From: SVFI01 sp045643145
GTDB lineage: Bacteria > Bacillota > Clostridia > Lachnospirales > Lachnospiraceae
Direction of reading: 5' to 3'
NCBI GenBank assembly: GCA_045643145.1
Contig: JAZUKG010000116.1
Coordinates: 1-58,336 of the forward strand
DNA length: 58,336 nucleotides
The notes beneath the pieces were generated by a model. That model ran no database searches and had not been told where the DNA came from. It saw only the letters and a program-made list of their open reading frames with translations. Every line of letters begins with the position of its first letter. Within the stretch, counting starts at the first letter, position 1. Positions 17,284 to 26,000 of the stretch are shown piece by piece. A program made the position numbers and the translations under genes.

Positions 17284-18930
17284 ATGAAAAAGAAAAATAA
17301 AACGCTGATTCTTATTGCAGCGGTTGTTCTGTTATTACTATTTGGCGGGATTTTCTATTATGTGACATTACCGGCAATTAATATTCATTCTTCCGGTTTT
17401 TGGAGTTTTATCATTGTTCTTACATTGATAATAGCAGCTGTTTTTGCTATTCAAAAAATGTCAAAGGATAAAAGCATTGTAGTAAATAAAAACGGGATTG
17501 ATGTCAAAGGGGCTGATATCGGATTTAGTAAGTATTTATTCTTACTGGCCGGTGTTTTTGTGATTATTTTTATAATCGGTTCTGTTTTATCTTCGCCGAT
17601 TGTAAATGCTAATAAATATCAAAAATTATTAAGTGTTAAAGAGTGTAATTTTGTAGAAGATATTCCGGAGGTGGATTTTAGAACCATTCCTCTTTTAGAC
17701 AGAGATTCTGCTACTATTTTAGGTAATCGTAAAATGGGTAGTATGGTAGATATGGTATCTCAGTTTGAAGTATCCAATGATTATACTCAGATTAACTACC
17801 AGAATACTCCGGTTCGAGTAACTCCACTCGAATATGCGAGTCTTATTAAATGGATTACTAATCATAAAAATGGTATCCCTGCTTATATTAAAATTGATAT
17901 GACAACGCAAAATACAGAATGTGTCAAGTTAAATGAAGGAATTCATTATTCCTATAGTGAATATTTTAATCATTATATTTTGCGTCATTTAAGATTTAAA
18001 TATCCGACCTATATTTTCGCAGATCAGATCTTTTTTGAAATTGATGAAGAGGGTGTACCATATTGGGTATGTCCGGTCAAGAAATTCAACATCGGTCTGT
18101 TTGGCGGAGTGACAGTAGGAAGAGTTGTTTTGTGTAATGCTATTACCGGTGAATGTACGGATTATGCGGTAGAGGATGCACCTTCATGGATTGATAAGGT
18201 ATATCAGGCTGAACTGTTAATGAATTTATACAATTATCACGGGCTTTATCAGCATGGCTTTTGGAATAGTATTCTTTCTCAAAAAGACTGTCTGAGTACT
18301 ACAAACGGATACAATTATATCGCTATGGATGATGATGTCTGGGTATATTCCGGTGTTACCAGTGTCAGTGGTGACCAGTCTAATGTCGGTTTTGTATTGA
18401 TGAATCAGCGAACTATGGAAACCAAATTTTACAAGATTGAAGGTGCGATCGAAGATTCTGCCATGGCTTCTGCACAGGGACAGGTTCAAAATCTTCACTA
18501 TATAGCAACCTTCCCGCTTCTGTTAAATATTTCGAATGAACCGACCTATTTTATGGCCCTCAAGGATGAAAGCGGACTGGTTAAAAAGTATGCTATGGTT
18601 AATATCCAAAAATATCAGTGGGTTGCCATCGGGGATACTGTTAAGGATTGTAAGAAGGCGTATAATACCATGCTGACAACCAATGGAATAAAGATTGGTA
18701 ATTCAGATGATTTGGATACAATTTCCGGTAAGATTGCGACTTATACGCAGGTCGTAATTGAAGGAAGTTCACATATTTATTTCACGGTAGAGGGTAATGA
18801 CAAAATATTTGATGCAGATTTAACTGTGGAAGATTTAATTCCGATCGTAACTTACAAAGAAGGAGACGATATCACATTCTCATATACTTTGGGAGATAAG
18901 TTACACCAGGTAATCGGATTAGAAAAATAA
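17284..18930 (+). CDS. Membrane protein of unknown function, likely extracytoplasmic domain
   Basis: A 548-aa protein with three N-terminal TM segments (about 6-26, 37-57, 82-104) followed by ~440 soluble residues rich in beta strand and aromatic residues. I do not recognise the family. The codons upstream of ATG 17284 (open from 17248) are unlikely because the RBS AAGGGGAAAG sits at 17268-17277. It ends 30 bp before the LytTR response regulator and probably heads its operon, so it may be an input, a regulated function or a transporter-like partner of that system (inference). Confidence 0.7.
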   Translation: MKKKNKTLILIAAVVLLLLFGGIFYYVTLPAINIHSSGFWSFIIVLTLIIAAVFAIQKMSKDKSIVVNKNGIDVKGADIGFSKYLFLLAGVFVIIFIIGSVLSSPIVNANKYQKLLSVKECNFVEDIPEVDFRTIPLLDRDSATILGNRKMGSMVDMVSQFEVSNDYTQINYQNTPVRVTPLEYASLIKWITNHKNGIPAYIKIDMTTQNTECVKLNEGIHYSYSEYFNHYILRHLRFKYPTYIFADQIFFEIDEEGVPYWVCPVKKFNIGLFGGVTVGRVVLCNAITGECTDYAVEDAPSWIDKVYQAELLMNLYNYHGLYQHGFWNSILSQKDCLSTTNGYNYIAMDDDVWVYSGVTSVSGDQSNVGFVLMNQRTMETKFYKIEGAIEDSAMASAQGQVQNLHYIATFPLLLNISNEPTYFMALKDESGLVKKYAMVNIQKYQWVAIGDTVKDCKKAYNTMLTTNGIKIGNSDDLDTISGKIATYTQVVIEGSSHIYFTVEGNDKIFDADLTVEDLIPIVTYKEGDDITFSYTLGDKLHQVIGLEK

Positions 18931-18960
18931 TCAAACAATCAGGACAAGAGAGGATTATTT

Positions 18961-19659
18961 ATGCTTCATATAGCTATTTGTGATGACGACAAAAACATAA
19001 CCGTGTTATTGCAGGAATTATTATCTAAAAAATACAATAAGAGTATGATTTATCATTGTGTGCATACCTCGCAGGATTTGATTACACTGATTCAAAATGA
19101 TCAGGCAGATATTGTAATATTGGATATTGCATTAGGGGAAGAGGACGGTATCAGTATTGCAAAATCATTGGGTAAGGAATATCCGCATATCAAGATTATC
19201 CTGTTGTCAGGCTTTGCACAGCTTGCCAGCAATGTGTTTGATGCGGAACCGGTAACCTTTTTATCAAAACCGATACAGGAAAACAAACTGTATGCAGCAA
19301 TTGATAAAGCGACAGAAATGTTAAAGGATCAGTCAAAGGCTGTTGTTAATATTGCAGAGTTTGGCGGAAAGATTAATCGAATTCCTGTCAGCGAGATTGT
19401 ATGTTTAGAGACAGGAAATCGTTGCTGTAATGTTTATTTAGAAAACAAGACCATGATTGAATCGCCGGCGAAGCTGAAGGATATTATGACCTTGCTTCCG
19501 GATTACTTTATTTTTACACATCAAAGCTATGCTTGTAACTTAAATAAAGTGAAATCCTTTTCCAAAGAAGAGGGTGTATTATTAACCAACGATTTGTTGA
19601 TTCCGGTTAGCCGCAGACACTATAAATCTGTGAAGGAAACGATTTCATTACATATTTAG
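18961..19659 (+). CDS. LytTR-family response regulator (AgrA/ComE-like)
   Basis: A 232-aa two-component regulator. The N-terminal receiver (1-~118) has the acidic pair in AICDDDKN, phosphoacceptor Asp in IVILDIALG (~56), and the Lys in FLSKPIQ. The C-terminal LytTR DNA-binding domain (~130-232) shows IVCLETGNRCCNVYL, then FIFTHQSYACNLNKV and IPVSRRHYKSVKE. AgrA/ComE-type regulators pair with HPK10 kinases lacking conserved aspects of others. RBS AAGAGAGGATT. No complete kinase follows; instead two small membrane proteins resemble kinase fragments. Confidence 0.92.
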   Translation: MLHIAICDDDKNITVLLQELLSKKYNKSMIYHCVHTSQDLITLIQNDQADIVILDIALGEEDGISIAKSLGKEYPHIKIILLSGFAQLASNVFDAEPVTFLSKPIQENKLYAAIDKATEMLKDQSKAVVNIAEFGGKINRIPVSEIVCLETGNRCCNVYLENKTMIESPAKLKDIMTLLPDYFIFTHQSYACNLNKVKSFSKEEGVLLTNDLLIPVSRRHYKSVKETISLHI

Positions 19660-19704
19660 TTGTAAAACAGATTATATAAACAATGGATTACAGGAGGGGT
19701 AAAA

Positions 19705-19995
19705 ATGAAAGGGGCCATTATTGTTTTAGCATGTTTATGTCTGGTAACGGCATGTCTTTTGGGGCTGTTATATTCCAAAGTATCCGGTAAAATAAAAGAT
19801 GCCGATTTCAAAGCAGACAAATACACAGCATGCCTGGAAACATATACAGCATATCGAAAGATCAGACATGATTATGCAAATTATGTACAGATAATTCCTG
19901 TCATGACAGGGGAGGAAAACAGGGATTCGCTTTTGGAACAAAAAAAGCATGTATATGAACTGGCAGTTAATTGGTTAAAGAGGGTTGAAAAGTAA
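19705..19995 (+). CDS. Small membrane protein with an AgrC-type (HPK10) H-box-like motif
   Basis: A 96-aa protein: one TM segment (~4-23), then a helical stretch containing YRKIRHDYANYVQ (50-62). RHDY-x-N is the phosphoacceptor H-box signature of the HPK10/AgrC kinase family, placing His55 at the phosphorylated position. There is no ATPase domain; the protein stops after ~40 more helical residues, matching only the TM-DHp part of a kinase. RBS CAGGAGGGG. It lies directly after the LytTR regulator and 2 bp before the next gene. That it acts as a phospho-accepting half is inference; it could equally be a vestige retained for another purpose. Confidence 0.75.
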   Translation: MKGAIIVLACLCLVTACLLGLLYSKVSGKIKDADFKADKYTACLETYTAYRKIRHDYANYVQIIPVMTGEENRDSLLEQKKHVYELAVNWLKRVEK

Positions 19996-19997
19996 AA

Positions 19998-20675
19998 ATG
20001 GTTTGGATCATAATATTGATTATTGTATTGATTGCGCTGTTGACATGTTTGTATATGGTTTATCAAAAATCACTAATATTAAATTATCAGCAGCGAATCG
20101 CAAAGGAATGTGATGAATTTTTCTCACATTTAGAACAGCAAATACCGCAGATGAAGCAGGTGGTTACAGAGTTTGAAAAGAGCATGTCAGGGGAAGAACA
20201 TCCACAGGAGGATGAAGCAGATTATTGGCTTCATGCATTTGATCGTTTTCCGAGACAGGTAAAATCCGAAAATACCGGAATGGTTTTTGTCCTTTCTCAT
20301 TTTGAGGAAAAATGCAGATTGGAAAATAAAAGATTATCCCATCAGATTTCTTTTTGTCAGGATTTACCGATGACAGATGAAGACTGTACATTCTTTTATT
20401 ATGCACTTCTTGATATTGTGTGCGGACTTTGTAAAAAAGATGGCAAAGTTAAAGTTATGGATGGCTCTAAATTCAATATGTATCATTTAGTGATTGAGAT
20501 GAAAGAGTATCAGTCTGTAGGAATGCTTAATAAGGCAAAAATGTTAGGTTTTGCTAATTTTTCCGAATATTTAAGTGCAGCGGGTACAGTGAAAAAATAC
20601 TTAAAGCACTATGGACTAAAAGTAATTACAGATAACAAAAATGATGGACTAAAAATTGATATCATTACAAAATAA
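19998..20675 (+). CDS. Membrane protein with degenerate GHKL-ATPase-like domain
   Basis: A 225-aa protein with one TM (~3-22), a coiled linker, and a C-terminal region (~95-225) whose layout follows GHKL ATPases of AgrC kinases: DLPMTDEDCTFFYYALLDIV occupies the N-box position (normally NLLDNAIEA), and KKYLKHYGLKVITDN with DGLKIDIITK matches the final helix-strand-strand. The ATP-binding Asn and the DxGxG and GxGL motifs are missing, so it is unlikely to bind ATP normally. It is packed 2 bp after the H-box protein. Together they look like one HPK10 kinase split in two and degenerated. The assignment rests on pattern reading only. Confidence 0.65.
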   Translation: MVWIIILIIVLIALLTCLYMVYQKSLILNYQQRIAKECDEFFSHLEQQIPQMKQVVTEFEKSMSGEEHPQEDEADYWLHAFDRFPRQVKSENTGMVFVLSHFEEKCRLENKRLSHQISFCQDLPMTDEDCTFFYYALLDIVCGLCKKDGKVKVMDGSKFNMYHLVIEMKEYQSVGMLNKAKMLGFANFSEYLSAAGTVKKYLKHYGLKVITDNKNDGLKIDIITK

Positions 20676-20697
20676 AATGACAGATTGAGAAGATTAT

Positions 20698-20724
20698 GCT
20701 CTGCTAAAACATACTTAGCAGAGC
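20698..20724. terminator. Hairpin shared by convergent genes, overlapping a CDS end
   Basis: GCTCTGCTAA-AACATAC-TTAGCAGAGC is a perfect 10-bp stem between convergent genes. The last codons of the minus-strand gene (through its stop at 20704-20706) are inside the stem. T tracts are poor on both sides. Confidence 0.6.
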
Positions 20725-20973
20725 ATTTAATTTATGCCGCATACTGTCAGTATCCGACAACGATTCTTTTAATACAGTTAAAATGAGTTGTGTATCCTCG
20801 GGAGATTCACGCAGCATGCGCATTTTTTCGCTTTCGAGAATTGCCATGAAATAAGGAAGCCTTTCCTCTTCACTGATTTCATTAAATCCGGATACAATTT
20901 GTGTTAAAAACTGAATCTTTTCCGGTGCTATATTTTTGAGTCTCGGATCATGTATAAAATCGATGTTTGACAT
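20704..20973 (-). CDS. Small protein of unknown function
   Basis: An 89-aa soluble, mostly helical, acidic protein. No family recognised. RBS CGAAAGGAATATAGT precedes the ATG. It lies 15 bp after a second small minus-strand gene, with which it is probably co-transcribed; upstream of both is a cysteine-rich protein with a sporulation-type promoter. A sporulation-related role is possible but is inference from neighbours only. Confidence 0.65.
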   Translation of the reverse strand: MSNIDFIHDPRLKNIAPEKIQFLTQIVSGFNEISEEERLPYFMAILESEKMRMLRESPEDTQLILTVLKESLSDTDSMRHKLNALLSMF

Positions 20974-20988
20974 ACTATATTCCTTTCG

Positions 20989-21444
20989 TTATCGAAACAT
21001 TTCCTGAAACTTTTCGTATTGTTTTCTCTGCGTTTCAGACATATTACTATTTAATATATTTGTTATTATGGATGAATTGCGGGTGGTGTTTTGGACATTG
21101 TCAGTATTTGTATCACTGGCATTGGTTAAGGAGGAAAGTGTCTGAAACTTTTGAAACAGTTCAAAGCTTTGTTTCAATTTTTGAAACTGTTCCAGACTGT
21201 CTTTTTGCGTATTGTTAAGATATGGATAAGCTGCTTTGGCAAAGGATTCTAAAGCTTCCAAATTCACTCTGAAATTTTCAAATTGAACCGGATTGCACCT
21301 ATCGAGACAATACATAAGTTCTCTGGCTTTTATATAGGCTGCAAGCAGGGGGTGAAATTCTCGAGGAAGCAGCAGGATAGCTGCTTTAAGTATATTTAAT
21401 TCATTGGTGGTATAGGTTTGATCAAATTCTGAAACTGGATTCAT
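20989..21444 (-). CDS. Hypothetical helical protein
   Basis: A 151-aa protein, predicted helical with Gln/Asn/Ser/Thr-rich C-terminal third (residues ~105-140). Not recognised. No good RBS is visible ahead of the ATG at 21444. A TATAAT-like box (CATATAATA, 21473-21481 minus strand) lies ~30 bp upstream, and an inverted repeat GCGCAGG/CCTGCGC (21457-21463/21487-21493) brackets it. The box also resembles mother-cell sigma -10 elements. Confidence 0.65.
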   Translation of the reverse strand: MNPVSEFDQTYTTNELNILKAAILLLPREFHPLLAAYIKARELMYCLDRCNPVQFENFRVNLEALESFAKAAYPYLNNTQKDSLEQFQKLKQSFELFQKFQTLSSLTNASDTNTDNVQNTTRNSSIITNILNSNMSETQRKQYEKFQEMFR

Positions 21445-21558
21445 TTCATTTACAAAGCGCAGGAGTTTCTAGTATTATATGAAAGCCCTGCGCCTGTTAG
21501 AAGAATGATTTTATGAAGTTTTATCTTTAGTATTTGACAAAGAATAATCGTTCATCTG

Positions 21559-21810
21559 TTAGTTGCAAAAATTGCAGCAAGAGAATACTAAAATAAGCAA
21601 GATAATACATGAGCAGTCATTGCCGCCAAAGATGTTTGAAAAACTGCCGAAGCCATCGCATTTATTGCAGCCATTGTTTGAGAATAATAAGCAAAGAAGG
21701 ATAATCCAGATGATACTGTTTTGTCCCATTCTGCCATTCTTCTGACAATTGCAATCTCTATTACAGCAGGTGTTTTCTCTACAACCGCAGCCACTTGTTA
21801 ATTCACTCAT
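21559..21810 (-). CDS. Small cysteine-rich hydrophobic protein (chorion class high-cysteine HCB-like)
   Basis: An 83-aa protein with 14 or so cysteines: an N-terminal Cys/Asn cluster (GCGCRENTCCNRDCNC, ~8-22), a hydrophobic block (~33-44), a second Cys/Gly stretch and a C-terminal hydrophobic block ending SCCNFCN. This matches the small 'high-cysteine HCB' type proteins common in Lachnospiraceae and resembles spore-coat-like proteins. RBS TTGGAGGTTCACA. A sigma-K-like promoter lies upstream. The function is unknown; deposition in the spore coat is inference. An alternate frame (68 aa) is a shadow. Confidence 0.75.
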   Translation of the reverse strand: MSELTSGCGCRENTCCNRDCNCQKNGRMGQNSIIWIILLCLLFSNNGCNKCDGFGSFSNIFGGNDCSCIILLILVFSCCNFCN

Positions 21811-21839
21811 TGTGAACCTCCAAAAATGTTTTTATGCCT

Positions 21840-21868
21840 TATCTTATGCAAATAGAGTGGGAAAGGTT
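21840..21868 (-). promoter_or_regulatory. Sigma-K-like sporulation promoter of the cysteine-rich gene
   Basis: On the minus strand, AACC (complement of 21865-21868), 15 bp, then GCATAAGATA (complement of 21840-21849). This fits the Bacillus sigma-K pattern mACm-N15/16-gCATAnnnTA fully. It is ~30 bp upstream of the ATG. Confidence 0.5.
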
Positions 21869-21886
21869 CTAATATTGGAAATTCAC

Positions 21887-21915
21887 TTGAATAAAAAGAG
21901 CAAGAAAGATAAAAT
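21887..21915 (+). promoter_or_regulatory. Promoter of the sortase operon, almost touching the start codon
   Basis: TTGAAT (21887-21892), 17 bp, TAAAAT (21910-21915). The predicted +1 falls on or next to the sortase ATG (21922), suggesting a leaderless mRNA. Confidence 0.5.
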
Positions 21916-21921
21916 ATATAC

Positions 21922-22992
21922 ATGGACAGTATGGATATTAAGGAAATCAAAAAACGATATGATTTGAATAAAGAGGATGACATTTTAGCCCTTTATACAG
22001 CGATTCAGTCAGGTCAGATTAAATTAAATTCTGCCGCCGGCAGACAGCTGGATGATGAAGTATATGAAAAGGCAATGGAGATAAAAAGACTCAGGACTCA
22101 GAGAAAACTGGAACAAATAATGCCAAAGGAAGAGTCAGAGCCAAAGAAAAAGAGCCAAAAAGGAAAAAAGGGAAAAAAAGTCATCGTATTAACAAAGGGG
22201 CAGGCTAATTTCAGACGTTTTGCTTCTTTTTTGCTGGGCATTTTAGCGTTTTGTTGTCTGGGATATTTTGCATGGGATGTTTATAACGCAGTTCAGGCAG
22301 AAAATGAGAGCAAGAAAATGGCTGCGCTCAAGGAAAATACTGTCGTAAATGATATGTACCGGGAACAGGTTGTTACCAAGGTGGATGATAATACGGGCAG
22401 TAAACAGCAATTTGTTGTTCTGGATGAGTATAAAAGTTTATATAATCGCAATAAAAACCTAATCGGATGGCTAAAAATAGCCGATACTAATATTGACTAT
22501 CCTGTTATGCAAACAGGTGATAATACTTTTTATCTGGATCATGATATAAATGGTCAGACAGATAAGAACGGCATGCTGTTTTTAGATGCCGCCTGCGATA
22601 TCACAAAGCCCACGACAAATATGATTGTCTATGGGCATAATATGCGTTCAGGGAATATGTTCGGAAATTTAGATAAATACAAATCCGTAAAATATTGTAA
22701 AAAGCATCCGATTATTATGTTTGATACGATTTATGAAAAGAGACAGTATGAGGTTGTATTTGCTTTTCAGTCACATATCTACAATGCGGATGAAATTGCT
22801 TTTAAGTATTACCAGTTTATTGATGTGACATCGGAAATGGAATTTGATTCAAACATCAACAGTATTCGAGAGATTGCCATCTATGATACAGGCTTATCTG
22901 TAGAATATGGAGATGAGCTGATAACACTTTCAACCTGTGATTATGAGGAAAAGGACGGCCGTTTTGTAGTCATAGCAAAGCGCATTCAATAA
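21922..22992 (+). CDS. Class B sortase
   Basis: A 356-aa membrane transpeptidase that cleaves surface-protein sorting signals and attaches them to peptidoglycan. N-terminal cytosolic charged region (~1-95, Lys-rich 68-86), TM helix (~100-120), then the class B catalytic domain (~165-356): LIGWLKI, IDYPVMQ, catalytic His239 in YGHNM, Cys339 in LSTCDY and Arg347. The 95-residue cytosolic extension is longer than in typical SrtB. No RBS is visible before ATG 21922 or 21931. It precedes two LRR surface proteins ending in PxT(G/S)D-type signals, evidently its substrates. Confidence 0.93.
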   Translation: MDSMDIKEIKKRYDLNKEDDILALYTAIQSGQIKLNSAAGRQLDDEVYEKAMEIKRLRTQRKLEQIMPKEESEPKKKSQKGKKGKKVIVLTKGQANFRRFASFLLGILAFCCLGYFAWDVYNAVQAENESKKMAALKENTVVNDMYREQVVTKVDDNTGSKQQFVVLDEYKSLYNRNKNLIGWLKIADTNIDYPVMQTGDNTFYLDHDINGQTDKNGMLFLDAACDITKPTTNMIVYGHNMRSGNMFGNLDKYKSVKYCKKHPIIMFDTIYEKRQYEVVFAFQSHIYNADEIAFKYYQFIDVTSEMEFDSNINSIREIAIYDTGLSVEYGDELITLSTCDYEEKDGRFVVIAKRIQ

Positions 22993-23017
22993 AAGTTGTT
23001 TACTAAAGGAGACAGCA

Positions 23018-26000
23018 ATGGCAAAGAATACAAAACAGAAGAAAAAAGGGAAACAGAAAAATAACAGACAGATGAGACGAACCGTAATGGGAACCTTATC
23101 TGCATTATTTATGATTTCTGCGATTATAGTAGCGTTGATTCCGACACCGAAATCCAAGGCGGCAACTGATATGCCGGACAATGAAGATATTCCGGCTGCA
23201 ACAGCCAATACGGATACGGCATTTCCGGATTATACCAATGCATCCAATTTTACCGTATATTCGAGTATTGATGGTAAGTTCCGTGTTTCTTATGGTATTC
23301 ACGGCGGCAGCTATACCGGTGTTATGGTTTATTATAATAAAAATGAAATGGTATCCGGTGGTAGCTTGACTATTCCTGAAATGATGGGGGCTGCTTTATA
23401 TAATCCTGATAATAGACAGTTTATCGCTGTAAATGACAGAAATTTACCTCTTTATTATCAGTCAAGAGCAGAGCAGACCAATCCGTATGTAGAAGCTATC
23501 TATACACTTTGCAGTAGCACAAATCAGGCAGATTGGGACGGACAGGTTTTATATACTATGGAGAATGAACCGAGAGATGAATATGTCATGGTTTCAGATA
23601 ATTCACTTCTCCCAAATCCAATTGTATCGAATCAGCTCATGATTCCGGTTGAATATATCGGAAGCACCAGATACGACGTTGATATTGCACGTGTAAACAG
23701 ATTTAGAGATAATGACGGTATTTTTGTGACAGGAGATAATGAGGGTGTATTTGAAGGTGCTACCAACTTTTCTTCCTTAACCATTCCAAATGGTATCAAG
23801 GCAGTTGGAGACAGAGCCTTTGCCGGATGTCAGATGCAGTCAGTATTTATTGACAACGGTACCAGCATTATCGGTAACTATGCATTTAACAACTGTAATC
23901 AGTTATCCAGTCTGACATTAACAGAGCCGTCTCTTTTGAGAGAAATCGGAGACAGAGCCTTTGAAGGATGTACTTACTTAACCAATTTAAAGATTCCGGA
24001 TCAGGTTCAAAAGCTCGGTAATTACTGCTTTAAGGACTGTACAAATTTATCAGCGATTAATATTTATGGATTAAATAATGATGGTAATACATCATTAACT
24101 ACCATTGGTAACGGATTATTCTACAACTGTAGAGCGCTTGATCAGGTTGTATTCCCTGACAGAGTCAGCAATATGGCAGAAGTTGAATATACCTGTTATA
24201 ACTGTCAGGCAATGACTTCTTTAGGACTTCCGAAAGAAGCCTCCGGTGTGTTTAAAGCAAATAATGTAAAAGGTTGTCAGCAGCTTCAAACCGTTCGCTG
24301 TGTATCAAACAATTTGAGCTTTGAATGTCCGACCGGCGGTCCGCATGATGAAAACAGCGTACCTGAAAACTGTACCTTTGGAAAAACGAACTTGGGTTAC
24401 AATTCACCATTCGTAGATGAATACGAAATCAGTGATGAATTTTGTATTATTTCTTATAAAAACTCAGCTGCATTTAATTATGCACAGGCTCATAATTTGG
24501 CATTCGGATATTTAGATGCGGATTGTCCGGGCTGGTTTGAAAAGGTAGTGGATGGTAACGTATTCTGTGTAGATGAAAATAATCAGTTGGTTCGTTTCAA
24601 CAAAAATAACGGAAGCGGAAACAATGTTATTATTCCGGATAATATCGGTAAATATCATGTAAATACCATTAAAGCAAATACCTTCCAGAATAATACAGAT
24701 ATTGAATATTTATATATTCCTTCGAGCGTACAGACCATTGAAGATGATGCATTCAGAGGCTGTGTCAACTTAAAGACAGTTCAGTTTGATGATGCGGATT
24801 CCATTCAGTATTTGGGACAAAATGCATTTAAGACAGATGTTTCCAATGTTCAGCTCGACAGAGATGGTGACGGAAAAACAGATTCCGATTATGTGGGACT
24901 GAAATTTATCGGTGCAATCAATGAATCAAATTTGCCATATCAGTATGCAATTGATATAGCAAACAATTACAACTCGGCAGAAGCACCGACACAGTATATT
25001 ACATATGCCAGCAAGTTCCCTGAGAATATGCAGATTGTTCTGGATGTGACAAAGGATGAGAATACAGGTGCTGTCACGAGCGCTGTACCTACTTTGGTCG
25101 GTGTTCCGAATGAAAAGCAGCTTCAAGGTCTCGAATCATACAGTATCAGTACCTATACAGGTGACAGTGAATATGTAAAGACAAAAACACAGGAAAATGA
25201 TATTGTTGCGAGTGCAAATCGTAAATATCAGAATAATTTACTGTATCCAAACTCACCAATGACACTGACTGAAGAAGAACAGGCAGTCATTGATGCAGTA
25301 TATCATGTTCATGTTCCTGCAGGTGTTCGTGCGATGAAGGAAGATTTGTTCAAGGATAATGACAGTGTAGAAAGTGTTATCTTTGAAACCATTGAGTCAG
25401 TACCGAATGATACATTCAAGGGATGCGATAATCTCAAAACCTTTATCATGGGATCCAGTCAGAATCCAAATGGTGAAAAACTTGGTGATCATGTATTTGA
25501 GAATTGTCCAAAGCTTGATAATGTTCAGCTACCTGCTACTTTGACTGAAATGGGAGAACTTCCTTTCAAGGATTGTTTAAGCCTGATGGATGTTGATTTT
25601 GATAATTCTCCATACTTTACCTGTGATGAAGCAATTATTTATCAGTTAGGTCCAGATGGTAAAAAAGAGAAGGTAGTGGAATGTTTACAGGCAAGAGGTG
25701 TTAATGTAGGTTCTTCAAAACTTTCTCAATCAGAAATGGAAGGCATCAAGGAGATTGCAAAGGGTGCATTCCAGAACTGTACAGGCATCAAGGAAGCATA
25801 CCTGGATACCAGTGAAATTGATACCGTACCGGAATCATGTTTTGACGGTGCGACTCAATTAACCTATGTATCACTTCCTACAACCTGTAAGAAAATTAAA
25901 AAATACGCTTTTAGAAATACTGCATTATCGACAGCTTATATTCCGGCAAATGTATCAAGCATCGATGACCTGGCATTTATCAAAGGAAATCCGGATACCG

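Noticed and set aside
19705..20675. Single kinase gene broken by a simple frameshift (pseudogene)
   Set aside because: Each ORF has its own N-terminal TM segment, the first its own strong RBS, and conserved-looking C-termini, so two designed genes are more likely than one broken gene.
21588..21794. 68-aa minus-strand ORF overlapping the cysteine-rich gene
   Set aside because: It is an alternate frame with no RBS; the cysteine-rich frame has GGAGG spacing and family-like sequence.
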